A stretch of DNA of 64,000 bases from Mucilaginibacter sp. OK268 (GCF_900103125.1 NZ_FNJV01000006.1:359952-423951); one strand, 5' to 3'; counted from the stretch's first letter, positions 35,568 to 45,442 are shown. Made by a program: numbers and translations. The notes: a model not told the origin generated them from the sequence alone.

Positions 35568-36211
35568 TACATTTGTCCCTTTACGTAGCCTACCATGTAA
35601 CCTTCATATTGCATATAGCTCACCACATAATCAAGGTTGATATTATTTTTATGCAGGCGCGCACTTAGTTCGCCGCGTGTGTTAAAACTAAAAGGATCCA
35701 GAAAAATATTATCGGCAAATGACACCTCTTTTTCACCATTGCATTTGTATATGGCTTCCTTGGCGCACCAGCAAACGTATAGTTGCTCAATTTTATGCTC
35801 ATCGTTAATAAAAGCTCTTTCGTCGGGCCGTAGGAATTTACCGGCAATGCGCTCTACCTTTTGTTTGATCATCTCAATATCTATCCCCACCTTATGTGTT
35901 TTGCTGATCATCACCGCAGCATAATCAAAAGAATGGCTCAATGATATATGATAGGGCAGGTTTACCAGGTAGGGCTTGCCATGGGCGTCAACTTTGCAGT
36001 CAATATACTCGTCGGTATGCAGCATTTTTCGGAGTAGCACACGGGTGCCCAGCCAGTGCAGGTGGCGCTTGCCGTTGCTTAGCTTCTCAACATAAGCTTT
36101 TTCGTCCTCGTCAAGTTGCAGTTGTTTGTACAGGTCGTCAGCCTCTTCTTCAATTCTCCAGAGCGCAAATTCGGTATCATCGTCGATACGCTGCCTGTAT
36201 GCTATAGCCAT
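35567..36211 (-). CDS. 4'-phosphopantetheinyl transferase superfamily protein
   Basis: 214 residues, Sfp-like. Motifs KVGIDIEMI (Mg-binding Asp and Glu) and WCAKEAIYKCNGEKEVSF (KEA motif) identify the family, which installs phosphopantetheine on carrier proteins. The preceding HISLSHSFDYAAVMIS is also typical. It is first in an operon with lipB and the SGNH lipoprotein; both PPTase and LipB act on or with ACP. Confidence 0.9.
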   Translation of the reverse strand: MAIAYRQRIDDDTEFALWRIEEEADDLYKQLQLDEDEKAYVEKLSNGKRHLHWLGTRVLLRKMLHTDEYIDCKVDAHGKPYLVNLPYHISLSHSFDYAAVMISKTHKVGIDIEMIKQKVERIAGKFLRPDERAFINDEHKIEQLYVCWCAKEAIYKCNGEKEVSFADNIFLDPFSFNTRGELSARLHKNNINLDYVVSYMQYEGYMVGYVKGQM

Positions 36212-36275
36212 AATAAGTAAAATTGCAAAATAGGTAGCAAACTTATGTCAAATAAATTTAATTAAATAATTGTTG

Positions 36276-36440
36276 TTAAAGGCGAAAGGTAAAAGGCAAA
36301 AAGGTAAACGTAATATCGAATAACGAACACTGAATTTCGAATAATGATATTTCCTGATCCCTGTATCCTTCATCATTGGAAATTCAATATTCATGATTAA
36401 AAGCCTTTTACCTTTCGCCTTTAACTTTTTACCTTTTATC
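36276..36440. repeat. Heptad fold-back upstream of dcd
   Basis: Left arm words AGGCGAA, AGGTAAA, AGGCAAA; right arm its complement, including an exact 17-bp inverted match GGCGAAAGGTAAAAGGC versus GCCTTTTACCTTTCGCC (in part). The loop includes a second weaker inverted repeat around GAATTTCGAATAATGAT. A long open frame starting in this repeat reads into dcd but is not the dcd start. Confidence 0.75.
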
Positions 36441-36488
36441 ATCTGCATATTGCCTATTGTTTTAATTAATTATAATTTAGGCCCTACC

Positions 36489-37025
36489 ATGATATTATCA
36501 GATAAGCGCATTCTCGAAGAAATTGAAAAAGGAAGTATTATTATTGAACCCTTTAAACGCGAATGCCTGGGTACCAACTCGTACGATGTGCATTTAGGCA
36601 AACACCTGGCCACTTACCGCGACAGGGTGCTGGATGCCAAACTGCATAACGAAATTGATGGCTTTGAGATACCAAAAGAAGGATTTATCCTGCAGCCTAA
36701 TACGCTTTATCTTGGAGTTACCATGGAGTATACCGAAACCCACAGCCATGTACCTTTCCTGGAAGGAAAATCAAGTACCGGTCGTTTAGGTATTGATATA
36801 CATGCCACAGCGGGTAAAGGCGATGTTGGTTTTTGCAATACATGGACGCTTGAAATTTCATGCGCGCAGCCTGTACGCATCTATGCAGGTATGCCCATTG
36901 GTCAACTGATCTATTTTGTGGTTGAAGGCGAGATTGAAACCTTATATAATACCAAAAGCAACGCTAAATATAATAACCCTACAACACGCCCTGTTGAAAG
37001 CATGATGTGGAAGAATAAGTTTTAA
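36489..37025 (+). CDS. dcd: dCTP deaminase
   Basis: 178 residues from the ATG at 36489 (MILSDKRILEEIEKGSI). Motifs LGTNSYDVHLG, EGKSSTGRLGIDIHATAG and the C-terminal YNTKSNAKYNNPTTRP fit dCTP deaminases, which supply dUMP/dUTP for thymidylate synthesis. The frame is open for 32 more codons upstream, but those are repeat-encoded and hydrophobic, so I reject them. Confidence 0.93.
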   Translation: MILSDKRILEEIEKGSIIIEPFKRECLGTNSYDVHLGKHLATYRDRVLDAKLHNEIDGFEIPKEGFILQPNTLYLGVTMEYTETHSHVPFLEGKSSTGRLGIDIHATAGKGDVGFCNTWTLEISCAQPVRIYAGMPIGQLIYFVVEGEIETLYNTKSNAKYNNPTTRPVESMMWKNKF

Positions 37026-37192
37026 TCGATTTTTTTTCAGAACGATTAAACCATTGTTGTTGGGATAGGTCAAAGTGAAAATTAAGTTATTTATATAGCT
37101 TAAACACATCGTACATTAACCTTACATATAACCTAAAACCTCACAACTCATCGCCTGATTAGATATTTTGTGTAGATTAAACTTTATTTACC

Positions 37193-39913
37193 ATGATAAC
37201 ATTCAAAAAAGTATCTGTCGGCTTATTGATAACTGTGATTGCTACGGTAATTTTCGGTTTCACAGGCCCAGGCGATGATCTGCTCAGTAAACTGGTCGAC
37301 CAGCTTTATAAATGGCGTGCCGAACATCCGCAGGAAAAAGTTTACCTGCATCTGGACAAACCTTACTATGCTGTTGGCGACGATATCTGGTTTAAGGCTT
37401 ACGTAACCATTGGCAGCAAGCACCAGCTATCAGCTTATAGCGAAATTTTAAATGTCGACCTGATCGGCGAAGATGATTCCATAAAACGCAGCATTAAATT
37501 ACCGCTCATTAGTGGTATGGCCTATGGTGATTTTGCCCTGCCCGATACCATGCAGGATGGAAATTACCGCATAAGGGCCTATACCAACTGGATGCGTAAC
37601 GCGGGCGACGCCTATTTTTTTGATAAAACCATCACCATATCCAAAGGTATTGGCAATACCGTTTTTACCAAAACCGACTATACTTACGGCGAACAGAACG
37701 GCAAGCAAAAGGTGAACGCGTTGATCAATTTTACCGATGTAAACGGATCGCCTTACGCTGGTAATGAGGTAAGTTACCGTGTTGAACTGAATGGAAAAGC
37801 CGTTTTTAAGGGCAAGGGGATAACCAATGATAAAGGCGACCTGACTGCCTCGTTTCTGAATACCACCCCAAATCCGGCGGTCACCGGTAACATTATTGCC
37901 AATATCAAACTGGTTGATAAAAAAGTGATCACCAAGGTGGTGCCTATCAAAGCCGTATCAGCCAAGGTAGATGTGCAATTTTTTCCGGAAAGTGGTACCC
38001 TGGTGAATGATGCCGGTTCAAAAGTAGCTTTTAAAGCGGTTGGTGCCGATGGTCTGGGTGTTGATATAAAAGGCACTGTTGTTGACGATCAAAACCAAAC
38101 AGTAACCACATTTAACAGTACTCACCTGGGCATGGGCGTGTTTAATTTAACCCCTATGAGCGGCAAAACCTATAAAGTCCACGTTATATTTGCGGATGGC
38201 TCTGTGGGCGATTTTAACTTACCCAAAGCAGTTGATAACGCTTACGTTTTAAGCATAGATAATTCTAGTGATGATAACCTAGTGGCAAAAATATTACCAG
38301 GGTCGGCTCTTGCGCAGAGCGCTGCACCAGCTGGCAACCTCATGCTGGTGGCTCAAAGCAGCGGCGAAATTTATTATGCTGCTAAAAGCTCAGATAATGG
38401 TAAAACATTCAGAGCGGTTGTTCCGAAGAGTAAATTTCCATCGGGTATTGTACAGTTCACTTTGTTTTCGGCCAATGGCGAGCCACTGAACGAACGTATC
38501 GTATTTATTCAGAACCCGGATCAGCTTAAATTATCGGTTTCGGCACCTAAGCAGCAATTCGCTCCGCGCGAAAAGGTGACCATTAGCCTGAATGCGAAAA
38601 ATAAAGAAGATAAACCCGTTATAGGTAGCTTTTCGGCTTCGGTTATTGATCTGTCAAAAGTGCCGGTTGATGAAACTAATGAAGAAAGTATTTTTTCAAG
38701 CATATTACTGAGTTCAGATCTGAAGGGATATATCGAAAAGCCTGGCTATTATTTTACAGATCAAAGCGCTAAAACAAAGGCCGATCTTGATGTACTGATG
38801 CTTACCCAGGGTTACCGTCGTTTTGAGTGGAAACAGGTGATCAATGATGCTCTCCCTCCGATAGTTTATCAGCCCGAAAAAACATTACAGGTAACCGGAC
38901 ATTTAAAAACCTTTGGCGGTAAACCTGTACCTAATGGAAAGGTAACGCTGTTTACTACTGCCGGTGGCACATTTATTTTAGATACGGTAGCTGATGCCCA
39001 GGGAAAGTTTACTTTCAATAACCTGGTGTTTAGGGATAGTATCAAATTTGTGGTGCAGGCCCGTACAGCCAAGGACAGGAAGAACCTGCAGATAGAGCTG
39101 GATAACATAGCTCCGCAAGTGGTAGGGAAAAATAAAAATGCTGCCGATCTTCAGGTAAATGTGAGTGATAGACGTTCAGTATATCTTCAAAATAGTAAAA
39201 AATTGTTCAATGAGCAGGTAAAATATGGTATCGGAAATCACACCATTGTGCTTAAAGAGGTGGTTGTAAAAGATACCCGTACCACCGCGGTAAAACATTC
39301 GTCGAATTTAAATGGGGCAGGAAATGCCGACCAGGTTTTAACCTACAAGGATCTGGAGAATATGGGAGGCAATCTTTCCAACATATTACAGGGTCGGCTT
39401 TTGGGTGTGCAGTTTCGTGGAGGTAAACCCTATTCAACCCGTGGAGGTGGCCCAATGCAGATAGTTGTTGATGGGATCTATATGGAAGCTGATTATTTAG
39501 ACAATATAGTAGTATCTGATATTGCCAGTATTGAAGTTTTGCGCTCCATAGGTAACACCGCTATATATGGTTTCCGCGGAGGTAACGGATTACTGGTGAT
39601 CACCACCAAACGCGGCGACGAGGGCGCTGTTTATAATCGCTATGCGCCGGGTGTGGTTACATACTCGCCTAAGGGATATTACAAGGCCCGTGAATTTTAT
39701 TCGCCACAGTATGATGATCCTAAAACAAACACGCAAATGCAAGATCTGCGGTCGACGATATACTGGAACCCTAAGATCATCACCGACAAAGATGGTAATA
39801 CTTCGCTCTCCTTCTTTAATGCCGATGCAAAGGGTACTTATCGTATTATTATCGAAGGTATGGATGCCGAAGGCAACCTGGGCAGGCAGGTGTTTAAATA
39901 TAAAGTAGAGTAG
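37193..39913 (+). CDS. MG-domain surface protein with TonB-plug-like domain (906 aa)
   Basis: The N-terminus has a signal-like helix (VGLLITVIATVIFGFTGP). About residues 45-140 hold an MG2-like domain (KVYLHLDKPYYAVGDDIWFKAY ... YRIRAYTNWMRN). Beta-rich modules follow, and residues about 690-805 form a plug-like domain (SSNLNGAGNADQVL ... IVVDGIYMEADYLD ... IEVLRSIGNTAIYGFRG, VITTKRG). No outer-membrane barrel follows the plug. The end reads GRQVFKYKVE. The next gene is a paralogue fused to another module. Alpha-2-macroglobulin-type proteins of this kind are frequent in Bacteroidota; the role is unknown. Confidence 0.82.
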   Translation: MITFKKVSVGLLITVIATVIFGFTGPGDDLLSKLVDQLYKWRAEHPQEKVYLHLDKPYYAVGDDIWFKAYVTIGSKHQLSAYSEILNVDLIGEDDSIKRSIKLPLISGMAYGDFALPDTMQDGNYRIRAYTNWMRNAGDAYFFDKTITISKGIGNTVFTKTDYTYGEQNGKQKVNALINFTDVNGSPYAGNEVSYRVELNGKAVFKGKGITNDKGDLTASFLNTTPNPAVTGNIIANIKLVDKKVITKVVPIKAVSAKVDVQFFPESGTLVNDAGSKVAFKAVGADGLGVDIKGTVVDDQNQTVTTFNSTHLGMGVFNLTPMSGKTYKVHVIFADGSVGDFNLPKAVDNAYVLSIDNSSDDNLVAKILPGSALAQSAAPAGNLMLVAQSSGEIYYAAKSSDNGKTFRAVVPKSKFPSGIVQFTLFSANGEPLNERIVFIQNPDQLKLSVSAPKQQFAPREKVTISLNAKNKEDKPVIGSFSASVIDLSKVPVDETNEESIFSSILLSSDLKGYIEKPGYYFTDQSAKTKADLDVLMLTQGYRRFEWKQVINDALPPIVYQPEKTLQVTGHLKTFGGKPVPNGKVTLFTTAGGTFILDTVADAQGKFTFNNLVFRDSIKFVVQARTAKDRKNLQIELDNIAPQVVGKNKNAADLQVNVSDRRSVYLQNSKKLFNEQVKYGIGNHTIVLKEVVVKDTRTTAVKHSSNLNGAGNADQVLTYKDLENMGGNLSNILQGRLLGVQFRGGKPYSTRGGGPMQIVVDGIYMEADYLDNIVVSDIASIEVLRSIGNTAIYGFRGGNGLLVITTKRGDEGAVYNRYAPGVVTYSPKGYYKAREFYSPQYDDPKTNTQMQDLRSTIYWNPKIITDKDGNTSLSFFNADAKGTYRIIIEGMDAEGNLGRQVFKYKVE

Positions 39914-39974
39914 GTTTATAGTTGGTAATTTATTGCGTATATTATCCTGTTTACTATTACTATTAACTGTTTCT

Positions 39975-42900
39975 ATGAAAATACTCTTTGCCGGTTTTTT
40001 ATTGTGTTTAACATTGTTTTCATTCAATTGCCTGGCACAAATATCTATATCGGGCAAGGTTCTAAATCAGGTTGATAATAAGCCGGTAGCTAATGCCAGC
40101 GTGTTTTTAAGCAATGCTACCATTGGCAACAAAACAGAAGCTAATGGTACATTTGTTTTAAGCAATGTAAAGCCCGGGAAATACGAGCTTGTTATTTCTA
40201 TTGTTGGTTTCGAAACCTCTGATCAACCGATTATAATTACTACCGGGGATGTAAAATTGCCGGATATTATGATAACTCCTAAAACAATGGAGTTAAAAGA
40301 GGTAAAAGTAAAAGCCGTGGACGATAAAAACCGGCAACTTTATCTGGGTTGGCTCAAAAGCGAATTTTTAGGAAATTCCGACTTGGCAAGGGAATGTAAG
40401 ATCATCAACCCCGAATTGCTCGACTTTGATTACGATGCCGGCACCAATACACTTAAAGCCTCTTCTGTTGATTTCCTGGTTATCCAAAACATGGCTTTAG
40501 GGTATAATATAAAATACCTGCTGGCTAACTTTGTTCTGAATAACCAAAACTGGGCAAACAAGAAAATGTCATATAAAGGCTTTGCTTTATTTGAAGAAAT
40601 GAAGGGATCGCCATCTGACGAAAAACGCTGGCAAAAAATGAGGCGCCAGGTTTATGGAAATTCAAGCATGCATTTTTTACGGTCGGTAATTAATAATAAA
40701 CTCAATGAAGAAGGTTTTAAGGTTCAGCGATTATCGGAGGGGCCTAATCCTGAAAGACCAACGGACAGTGTGATCAACGCAAGGGTAAAATTGTTTAGCG
40801 ATATCAAATCAAAAACCAGTAAAGATCGTGACTCTTTGACTTTCTGGAATAAAAAATCCAGGTTAAACAAAACGGCACTTAAGCTTGATGATTTTTCGCT
40901 GAGTGCTTCGGATTTTGGGAAAAAAACGGATCAGGAAGGATTGTATGCCTTAGGGTGTGATAAGGACGCTCTTTTTATTACATACAGCAAAAATCATCAT
41001 TTCGACAAAAAAGCATCCGTCAACAACTTAATTGATCCTAATAGTAATGCGAGCTCTTTAGTAGAGTTTACAAAAGCTTACGCTTTTTTCGATAATAATG
41101 GATGGATCGTTAACCCCGACGATGTTATGTTAGGCGGAGTATGGGGCAGGAATAGGGTGGCAGAACTTTTGCCTGCTGATTATGAAGAGGATCCATCGGT
41201 TAACACCAAAGCCGATTCTGGTTTAACAAATTTGGTTTCGAGGGTAGAGGGGTTTGCGAACAATCAATTTGCCGAAAAAACATACCTGCACCTTGACCGC
41301 CCCAACTATTTACCTGGTGATACCATTTGGTTTAAAGCCTATACTGTTTCGGGTGCCTCACATGAACTATCTACCCTGAGCAATGTGTTACACGCCGAGT
41401 TGATCAATGACAAGGATTCAGTGATCCGCCGTATTAACCTGCCCATGGATGACGGACTGGCTTCGGGCGATTTTACTTTGACTCGTTCTCTAAATCCCGG
41501 AACATATCGCATAAGAGCATACACCAACTGGATGCGTAATTTGGGTACCGATGGGTTTTATGATCAGCCTGTAAATGTTGGGATGCAGTATCGTGTTGTA
41601 GCGCCTGTTAAACAGGATGCCATGCAAAAAACGGATGTCCAGTTTTTTCCGGAAGGTGGAGATCTGGTCATGGGTTTACGATCAAAGGTGGCCATTAAAG
41701 TGATTGGTGCAGATGGTAAGGGTGCAGATGTTGAAGGAGCAATTGTTGATAATGAAGGGACAGAGGTTGCTTTTTTTAGCACCCAGCACCTGGGTATGGG
41801 CGTATTCGCGTTTACTCCCCAGGCCAATAAAATATATAAAGCTAAAGTAACAATACCGGGCGGAACACCCTTTATGGTTGATCTGCCCAAAGCGAAGGAG
41901 GAGGGTTTTGTGCTGACCGTTAACAACCGGCGACAGGATAGCATAACCGTAAAAATAAACGCGGCCGATAAAACGATGAATGCCAGTTTGCATGAAACCT
42001 ATTACCTGGTCGCGCAATCGGCCGGAAAGGTTTATTATACCACTTCATTTAAACTGGATAATCCTATTTATCAGATCGGTATCGAAAAAGACCGTTTTCC
42101 ATCTGGTATTACACAGTTTACCTTATTTACACAAAAAGCAGAACCACTGAACGAGCGTATCGCATTCATCCGAACGAATGACACACTCCACCTGAACGCC
42201 ACTATCGCCGACAAAAAGTTTGCCCCGCGACAAAAAGTAACCGTGAATATCGACTTAAAAGACCCCGGTTCAAGCGGCCTGGGGAACTTCTCGGTAGCTG
42301 TAATTAATGAAACTCGGGCAGGTGTTGATGAAGATGCAGAAAGCACAATTTTTAGCAACTTGTTGCTAACATCTGAGTTGAAAGGGCATATAGAAAGGCC
42401 TGGTTATTATTTTAATAACACGACTGAAAAAACAGAAGCGGATCTGGATGTGCTGATGCTGACCCAGGGATATCGCCGCTTTGAATGGAAAAAGATATTC
42501 AATGAAAAACCAGCGCCCATAAATTTCCTTGCCGAAAAAGGTTTGGAATTAACCGGTACTATAAAAACACCCGGAGGCAAGCCCTTACCAAATGGAAAAG
42601 TGAACCTGTTTTCGAGTCGGGAAAATGTATTTAAGGATACCGTAACCGATGCCAGTGGCCATTTTATGTTTAAAAACCTGGAGCTTTCGGATACGGCCAA
42701 AGTTGTAGTCCAGGGGCGTAAGCAAAATGATGGTAAAAACGTAGCCATATTTATTAAACAGCCCGATTATCCGAAGGTTGATAAATTGGTTGAAACCGGG
42801 GGTACTTCCGGCGACCGGAATTTATCAGCAGATGTAAGCCCAGTTTCCCAGGAAAGCTATGATGCTTATATTAAACAGAAAAAAATAGATTCTTTAACAA

Positions 42901-43934
42901 AGGTAAATGTACTTAAAGAAGTAGTAATTAAAGGGAAGAAAGGTTTAAAGGGTGATATTACAAATAAATACGGGACAAGGGAGGAACGTGTGGTAGATAT
43001 GACCAAGCTACGCGGCCCTCAATTTACTTCATTGCAGGATGGCTTATTCTGGTTAGCGCCAGAAACTCACAAGTTTAGCATACCTCCATCTGTAGGGAGG
43101 ATCAAAGTAGAGTCAAATGACCGCGTTATGATTGATGGGGTGTTCAGGGATAAAGAAGCTTTAGGGAGCTATTCACCTCAAGAGATAGAAAGTGTTCATT
43201 TGGTGGGCTCAGCTCCATTGATTGTGGTTACTACCAGAAGAGCGGCCGGTACAGATACAACCGTATTGAAGCAGGTTAATATCCGTTCAACAAAATTGAA
43301 TAAGAAACCAGATCTGGGCTTTTCTTCCAATTTGAACGGTGCAGGTAATGCCGATCAGATCTTTATGGGCAATAAACTGATGGGTTGTTCAAGGTTGTCA
43401 GATTGTTTAAACGGTAAACTATTAGGTGTGTCTTTTGATTATAATGGCAGCCCGGTCAATACCCGGAACAAAAAGGAGATGTCGGTAATTATAAACGGCG
43501 TGGTTTTATCGGGCGAAGCTTTAAATAGTATTGATTACAATGATGTTTACAGCATTGAGGTATTAAGAAGCGCTTCCTTTATAAGTATTTATGGATCGAG
43601 CATGATAGGGGGGGCTTTAGTTATCACTACTAAGCGGGGCACGCAGGGTTTTGTAACAAGCGAATCGCCTACTGGTGTTATCACTTATCCATATAAAGGA
43701 TATTATAAAGCCCGAAGTTTTTATTCTCCTAAATATGATAGCGGCAACGGTTCTTCGGCGCCAGATTTAAGAACAACCATATACTGGCAGGACAATGTTA
43801 ACACGAATGCCAGCGGGAAGGCCTCCTTCAACTATTTTAACGGGGATACCAAAGGCATCTACCGCATTGTGATAGAAGGAATCAATGATGCTGGTAACCT
43901 GGGCAGGCAGGTATTGAAGTACAAGGTAGAGTAG
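39975..43934 (+). CDS. Fusion protein: carboxypeptidase-regulatory domain + MG domains + plug-like domains (1319 aa)
   Basis: The ATG at 39975 gives a clean signal peptide (MKILFAGFLLCLTLFSFNCLAQ); an in-frame TTG at 39933 is also possible. Residues about 23-110 are a CarboxypepD_reg-like beta sandwich (ISGKVLNQVDNKPVANASVF). Residues to about 400 match the stand-alone protein at 52338-53465. The remainder matches the 906-residue protein: EKTYLHLDRPNYLPGDTIWF, RIRAYTNWMRN, SSNLNGAGNADQI, VITTKRG and the shared end GRQVLKYKVE. There appear to be two plug-like segments near the C-terminus, the first degenerate (RVMIDGVFRDKEAL). It follows its paralogue by about 60 bp. Confidence 0.85.
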   Translation: MKILFAGFLLCLTLFSFNCLAQISISGKVLNQVDNKPVANASVFLSNATIGNKTEANGTFVLSNVKPGKYELVISIVGFETSDQPIIITTGDVKLPDIMITPKTMELKEVKVKAVDDKNRQLYLGWLKSEFLGNSDLARECKIINPELLDFDYDAGTNTLKASSVDFLVIQNMALGYNIKYLLANFVLNNQNWANKKMSYKGFALFEEMKGSPSDEKRWQKMRRQVYGNSSMHFLRSVINNKLNEEGFKVQRLSEGPNPERPTDSVINARVKLFSDIKSKTSKDRDSLTFWNKKSRLNKTALKLDDFSLSASDFGKKTDQEGLYALGCDKDALFITYSKNHHFDKKASVNNLIDPNSNASSLVEFTKAYAFFDNNGWIVNPDDVMLGGVWGRNRVAELLPADYEEDPSVNTKADSGLTNLVSRVEGFANNQFAEKTYLHLDRPNYLPGDTIWFKAYTVSGASHELSTLSNVLHAELINDKDSVIRRINLPMDDGLASGDFTLTRSLNPGTYRIRAYTNWMRNLGTDGFYDQPVNVGMQYRVVAPVKQDAMQKTDVQFFPEGGDLVMGLRSKVAIKVIGADGKGADVEGAIVDNEGTEVAFFSTQHLGMGVFAFTPQANKIYKAKVTIPGGTPFMVDLPKAKEEGFVLTVNNRRQDSITVKINAADKTMNASLHETYYLVAQSAGKVYYTTSFKLDNPIYQIGIEKDRFPSGITQFTLFTQKAEPLNERIAFIRTNDTLHLNATIADKKFAPRQKVTVNIDLKDPGSSGLGNFSVAVINETRAGVDEDAESTIFSNLLLTSELKGHIERPGYYFNNTTEKTEADLDVLMLTQGYRRFEWKKIFNEKPAPINFLAEKGLELTGTIKTPGGKPLPNGKVNLFSSRENVFKDTVTDASGHFMFKNLELSDTAKVVVQGRKQNDGKNVAIFIKQPDYPKVDKLVETGGTSGDRNLSADVSPVSQESYDAYIKQKKIDSLTKVNVLKEVVIKGKKGLKGDITNKYGTREERVVDMTKLRGPQFTSLQDGLFWLAPETHKFSIPPSVGRIKVESNDRVMIDGVFRDKEALGSYSPQEIESVHLVGSAPLIVVTTRRAAGTDTTVLKQVNIRSTKLNKKPDLGFSSNLNGAGNADQIFMGNKLMGCSRLSDCLNGKLLGVSFDYNGSPVNTRNKKEMSVIINGVVLSGEALNSIDYNDVYSIEVLRSASFISIYGSSMIGGALVITTKRGTQGFVTSESPTGVITYPYKGYYKARSFYSPKYDSGNGSSAPDLRTTIYWQDNVNTNASGKASFNYFNGDTKGIYRIVIEGINDAGNLGRQVLKYKVE

Positions 43935-43941
43935 ATTTCTA

Positions 43942-44064
43942 TTTAAGTCAAAATTCAAAAGTAAAAAGTCAAAACCCGATATGGATTTTGACTTTTTACT
44001 TATTCAGATGCTTAAGCATGACAAGTTTTTTGACTTTTGACTTTTGAATTTTAACTTTTGAATT
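43942..44064. repeat. Heptad fold-back between two convergent genes
   Basis: Left arm words AAGTCAA, AATTCAA, AAGTAAA, AAGTCAA; right arm is the complement (TTTGACTTTTGACTTTTG and onward). A palindrome GATGCTTAAGCATGAC-like sequence lies in the loop. It may act as a bidirectional terminator. Confidence 0.7.
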
Positions 44065-44937
44065 TTACCTCGCCAGGTAAAACTTCTCCCAGAAATCAAT
44101 CGATTTGGCTAATTCGCTGCGGCCGCTTTCAGCTCCGCCTGCGCCAGCTCCGCCGCCACCACGACCGCCTCTGCCACCGCGTCCACCACCGCCTCCCATT
44201 CCACCACCGCGACCACCTCTGCCCCCGCCACCTCCGCTAAAACCACCGCTCTGGTGATCGGGATTTTCGGCACCGTCTCCTTTGGCTCTTTGCAGTCCGT
44301 TTATTTTAAAGTTAAATGCCCATTCACTTTTGGCGATGTCTTCTGCATGAAAAAACTGTAAGGGTATGGCCATTTCATAAACCAGGTTACCTTCGGCATC
44401 ATAATCAATAGCGGCTTTAATGCCATAAGTGTTTGAGGTGGTTATCATATCACCTTCAATATCTTTAAAACCTACTACCTTAATATTACGCAGTTTGGTT
44501 ACACGTTCACGCATCAGCTCATCACGGTCTTCTTTGGTAATATCACCGCTTGGGTTATCCCGTTTACCAAACGTTGGCGGGGTTCCCGGATCGGCCAGCG
44601 GAAACGTAAGGGAAAAACTTTCCTTCTTTTTGCCTTTGGTATCAATGCTCAGGGTAATACCCGCGTTTAAGGTCCGGATCTGGTCCATCCGGTCACTGAT
44701 CCTTATAGCAGCGTAAAGCGTCGTTTGGTCATTGGCCAGCGTGTAATTGATCTTTTTTTCGTCATTGAAATAACGCAGGCTGTCGCCCCAGTCTTTAAGG
44801 TCGCCATCAATGGTAACCGGGCCAGATGGAGCCTTTAATATAGACTGGGCATTTTTTGCGGTTTGGGCATGTGTTATACCGGTTGTTAATAGCTGAACGG
44901 TACATGCTAAAATTAAATGGGGTATTGTCTTGTTCAT
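44065..44937 (-). CDS. Secreted CBM9/DOMON-like protein with Gly-Arg-rich tail
   Basis: 290 residues with signal peptide (ILACTVQLLTTGITHAQ). Residues about 35-210 resemble a CBM9-like sugar or surface-binding beta sandwich (SGPVTIDGDLKDWGDSLRYF ... VYEMAIPLQFF). From about 228 to 270 the sequence is almost only Gly and Arg (GGGRGGRGG type), then a short end SIDFWEKFYLAR. The Gly-Arg repeats are encoded by imperfect 9-15 bp repeats. Function unknown. Confidence 0.75.
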   Translation of the reverse strand: MNKTIPHLILACTVQLLTTGITHAQTAKNAQSILKAPSGPVTIDGDLKDWGDSLRYFNDEKKINYTLANDQTTLYAAIRISDRMDQIRTLNAGITLSIDTKGKKKESFSLTFPLADPGTPPTFGKRDNPSGDITKEDRDELMRERVTKLRNIKVVGFKDIEGDMITTSNTYGIKAAIDYDAEGNLVYEMAIPLQFFHAEDIAKSEWAFNFKINGLQRAKGDGAENPDHQSGGFSGGGGGRGGRGGGMGGGGGRGGRGGRGGGGAGAGGAESGRSELAKSIDFWEKFYLAR

Positions 44938-45035
44938 GAGATTGGGGAGTTTAGGGTTTTTGATCGGCGCTATATTGTAACATGATTTTTAAGCCCATAA
45001 AACACAATTTTAACACTTTTATTATTGTTTTTAAG

Positions 45036-45043
45036 TAAATTTG
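45036..45043 (+). promoter_or_regulatory. -7 box of clpS
   Basis: TAAATTTG fits TAnnTTTG and ends 9 bp before the ATG; the -33 position is T-rich but lacks TTTG. Confidence 0.45.
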
Positions 45044-45052
45044 TAGTTACGT

Positions 45053-45334
45053 ATGCCAACCGAAACACAGGAAGAAACACTTACACTCGAAGAGATACTG
45101 GCAGGACTTAAAGAAGTTCACCGCCTGATATTATGGAACGATGATTTTAACACCTTTGATCACGTGATCCATTGTATGATGAAATATCTCGATTACTCCG
45201 AAGCTCAAGCCGAAAAGATAGCCTGGAAAGTACATAATGAAGGCAAATGCGCCGTATTGGAAGGTTCATTTACCGAAATGGAGATCTACCGGAAAATATT
45301 ACAGCAGGAAGGGCTCACCGTTAGTGTGGAGTAA
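45053..45334 (+). CDS. clpS: ATP-dependent Clp protease adaptor ClpS
   Basis: 93 residues. The conserved core LILWNDDFNTFDHVIHCMM and the C-terminal KCAVLEGSFTEMEIYRKIL match ClpS, which delivers N-degron substrates to ClpA/ClpC-type unfoldases. clpC lies 4.4 kb downstream on the same strand. The start has no usable Shine-Dalgarno. Confidence 0.92.
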   Translation: MPTETQEETLTLEEILAGLKEVHRLILWNDDFNTFDHVIHCMMKYLDYSEAQAEKIAWKVHNEGKCAVLEGSFTEMEIYRKILQQEGLTVSVE

Positions 45335-45360
45335 GCCCCCTAACCCACTGAAGGGGAACT
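45334..45360. repeat. C/G palindromic element after clpS
   Basis: GCCCCCTAACCCACTGAAGG followed by GGAA starts at the clpS stop. Same family as 61821-61849 and the in-gene copies in miaB and recN. Confidence 0.6.
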
Positions 45361-45442
45361 TTTGATTTCGGATGTTCGATTTGAGAATTATTATTTTGTT
45401 CATTCTTTAATTCTGAAAATCCTGATTCAGACAATTATACTT

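Noticed and set aside
36393..36488. N-terminal extension of dcd
   Set aside because: It is encoded by a heptad fold-back; dCTP deaminases start at the MILSDKRI position.
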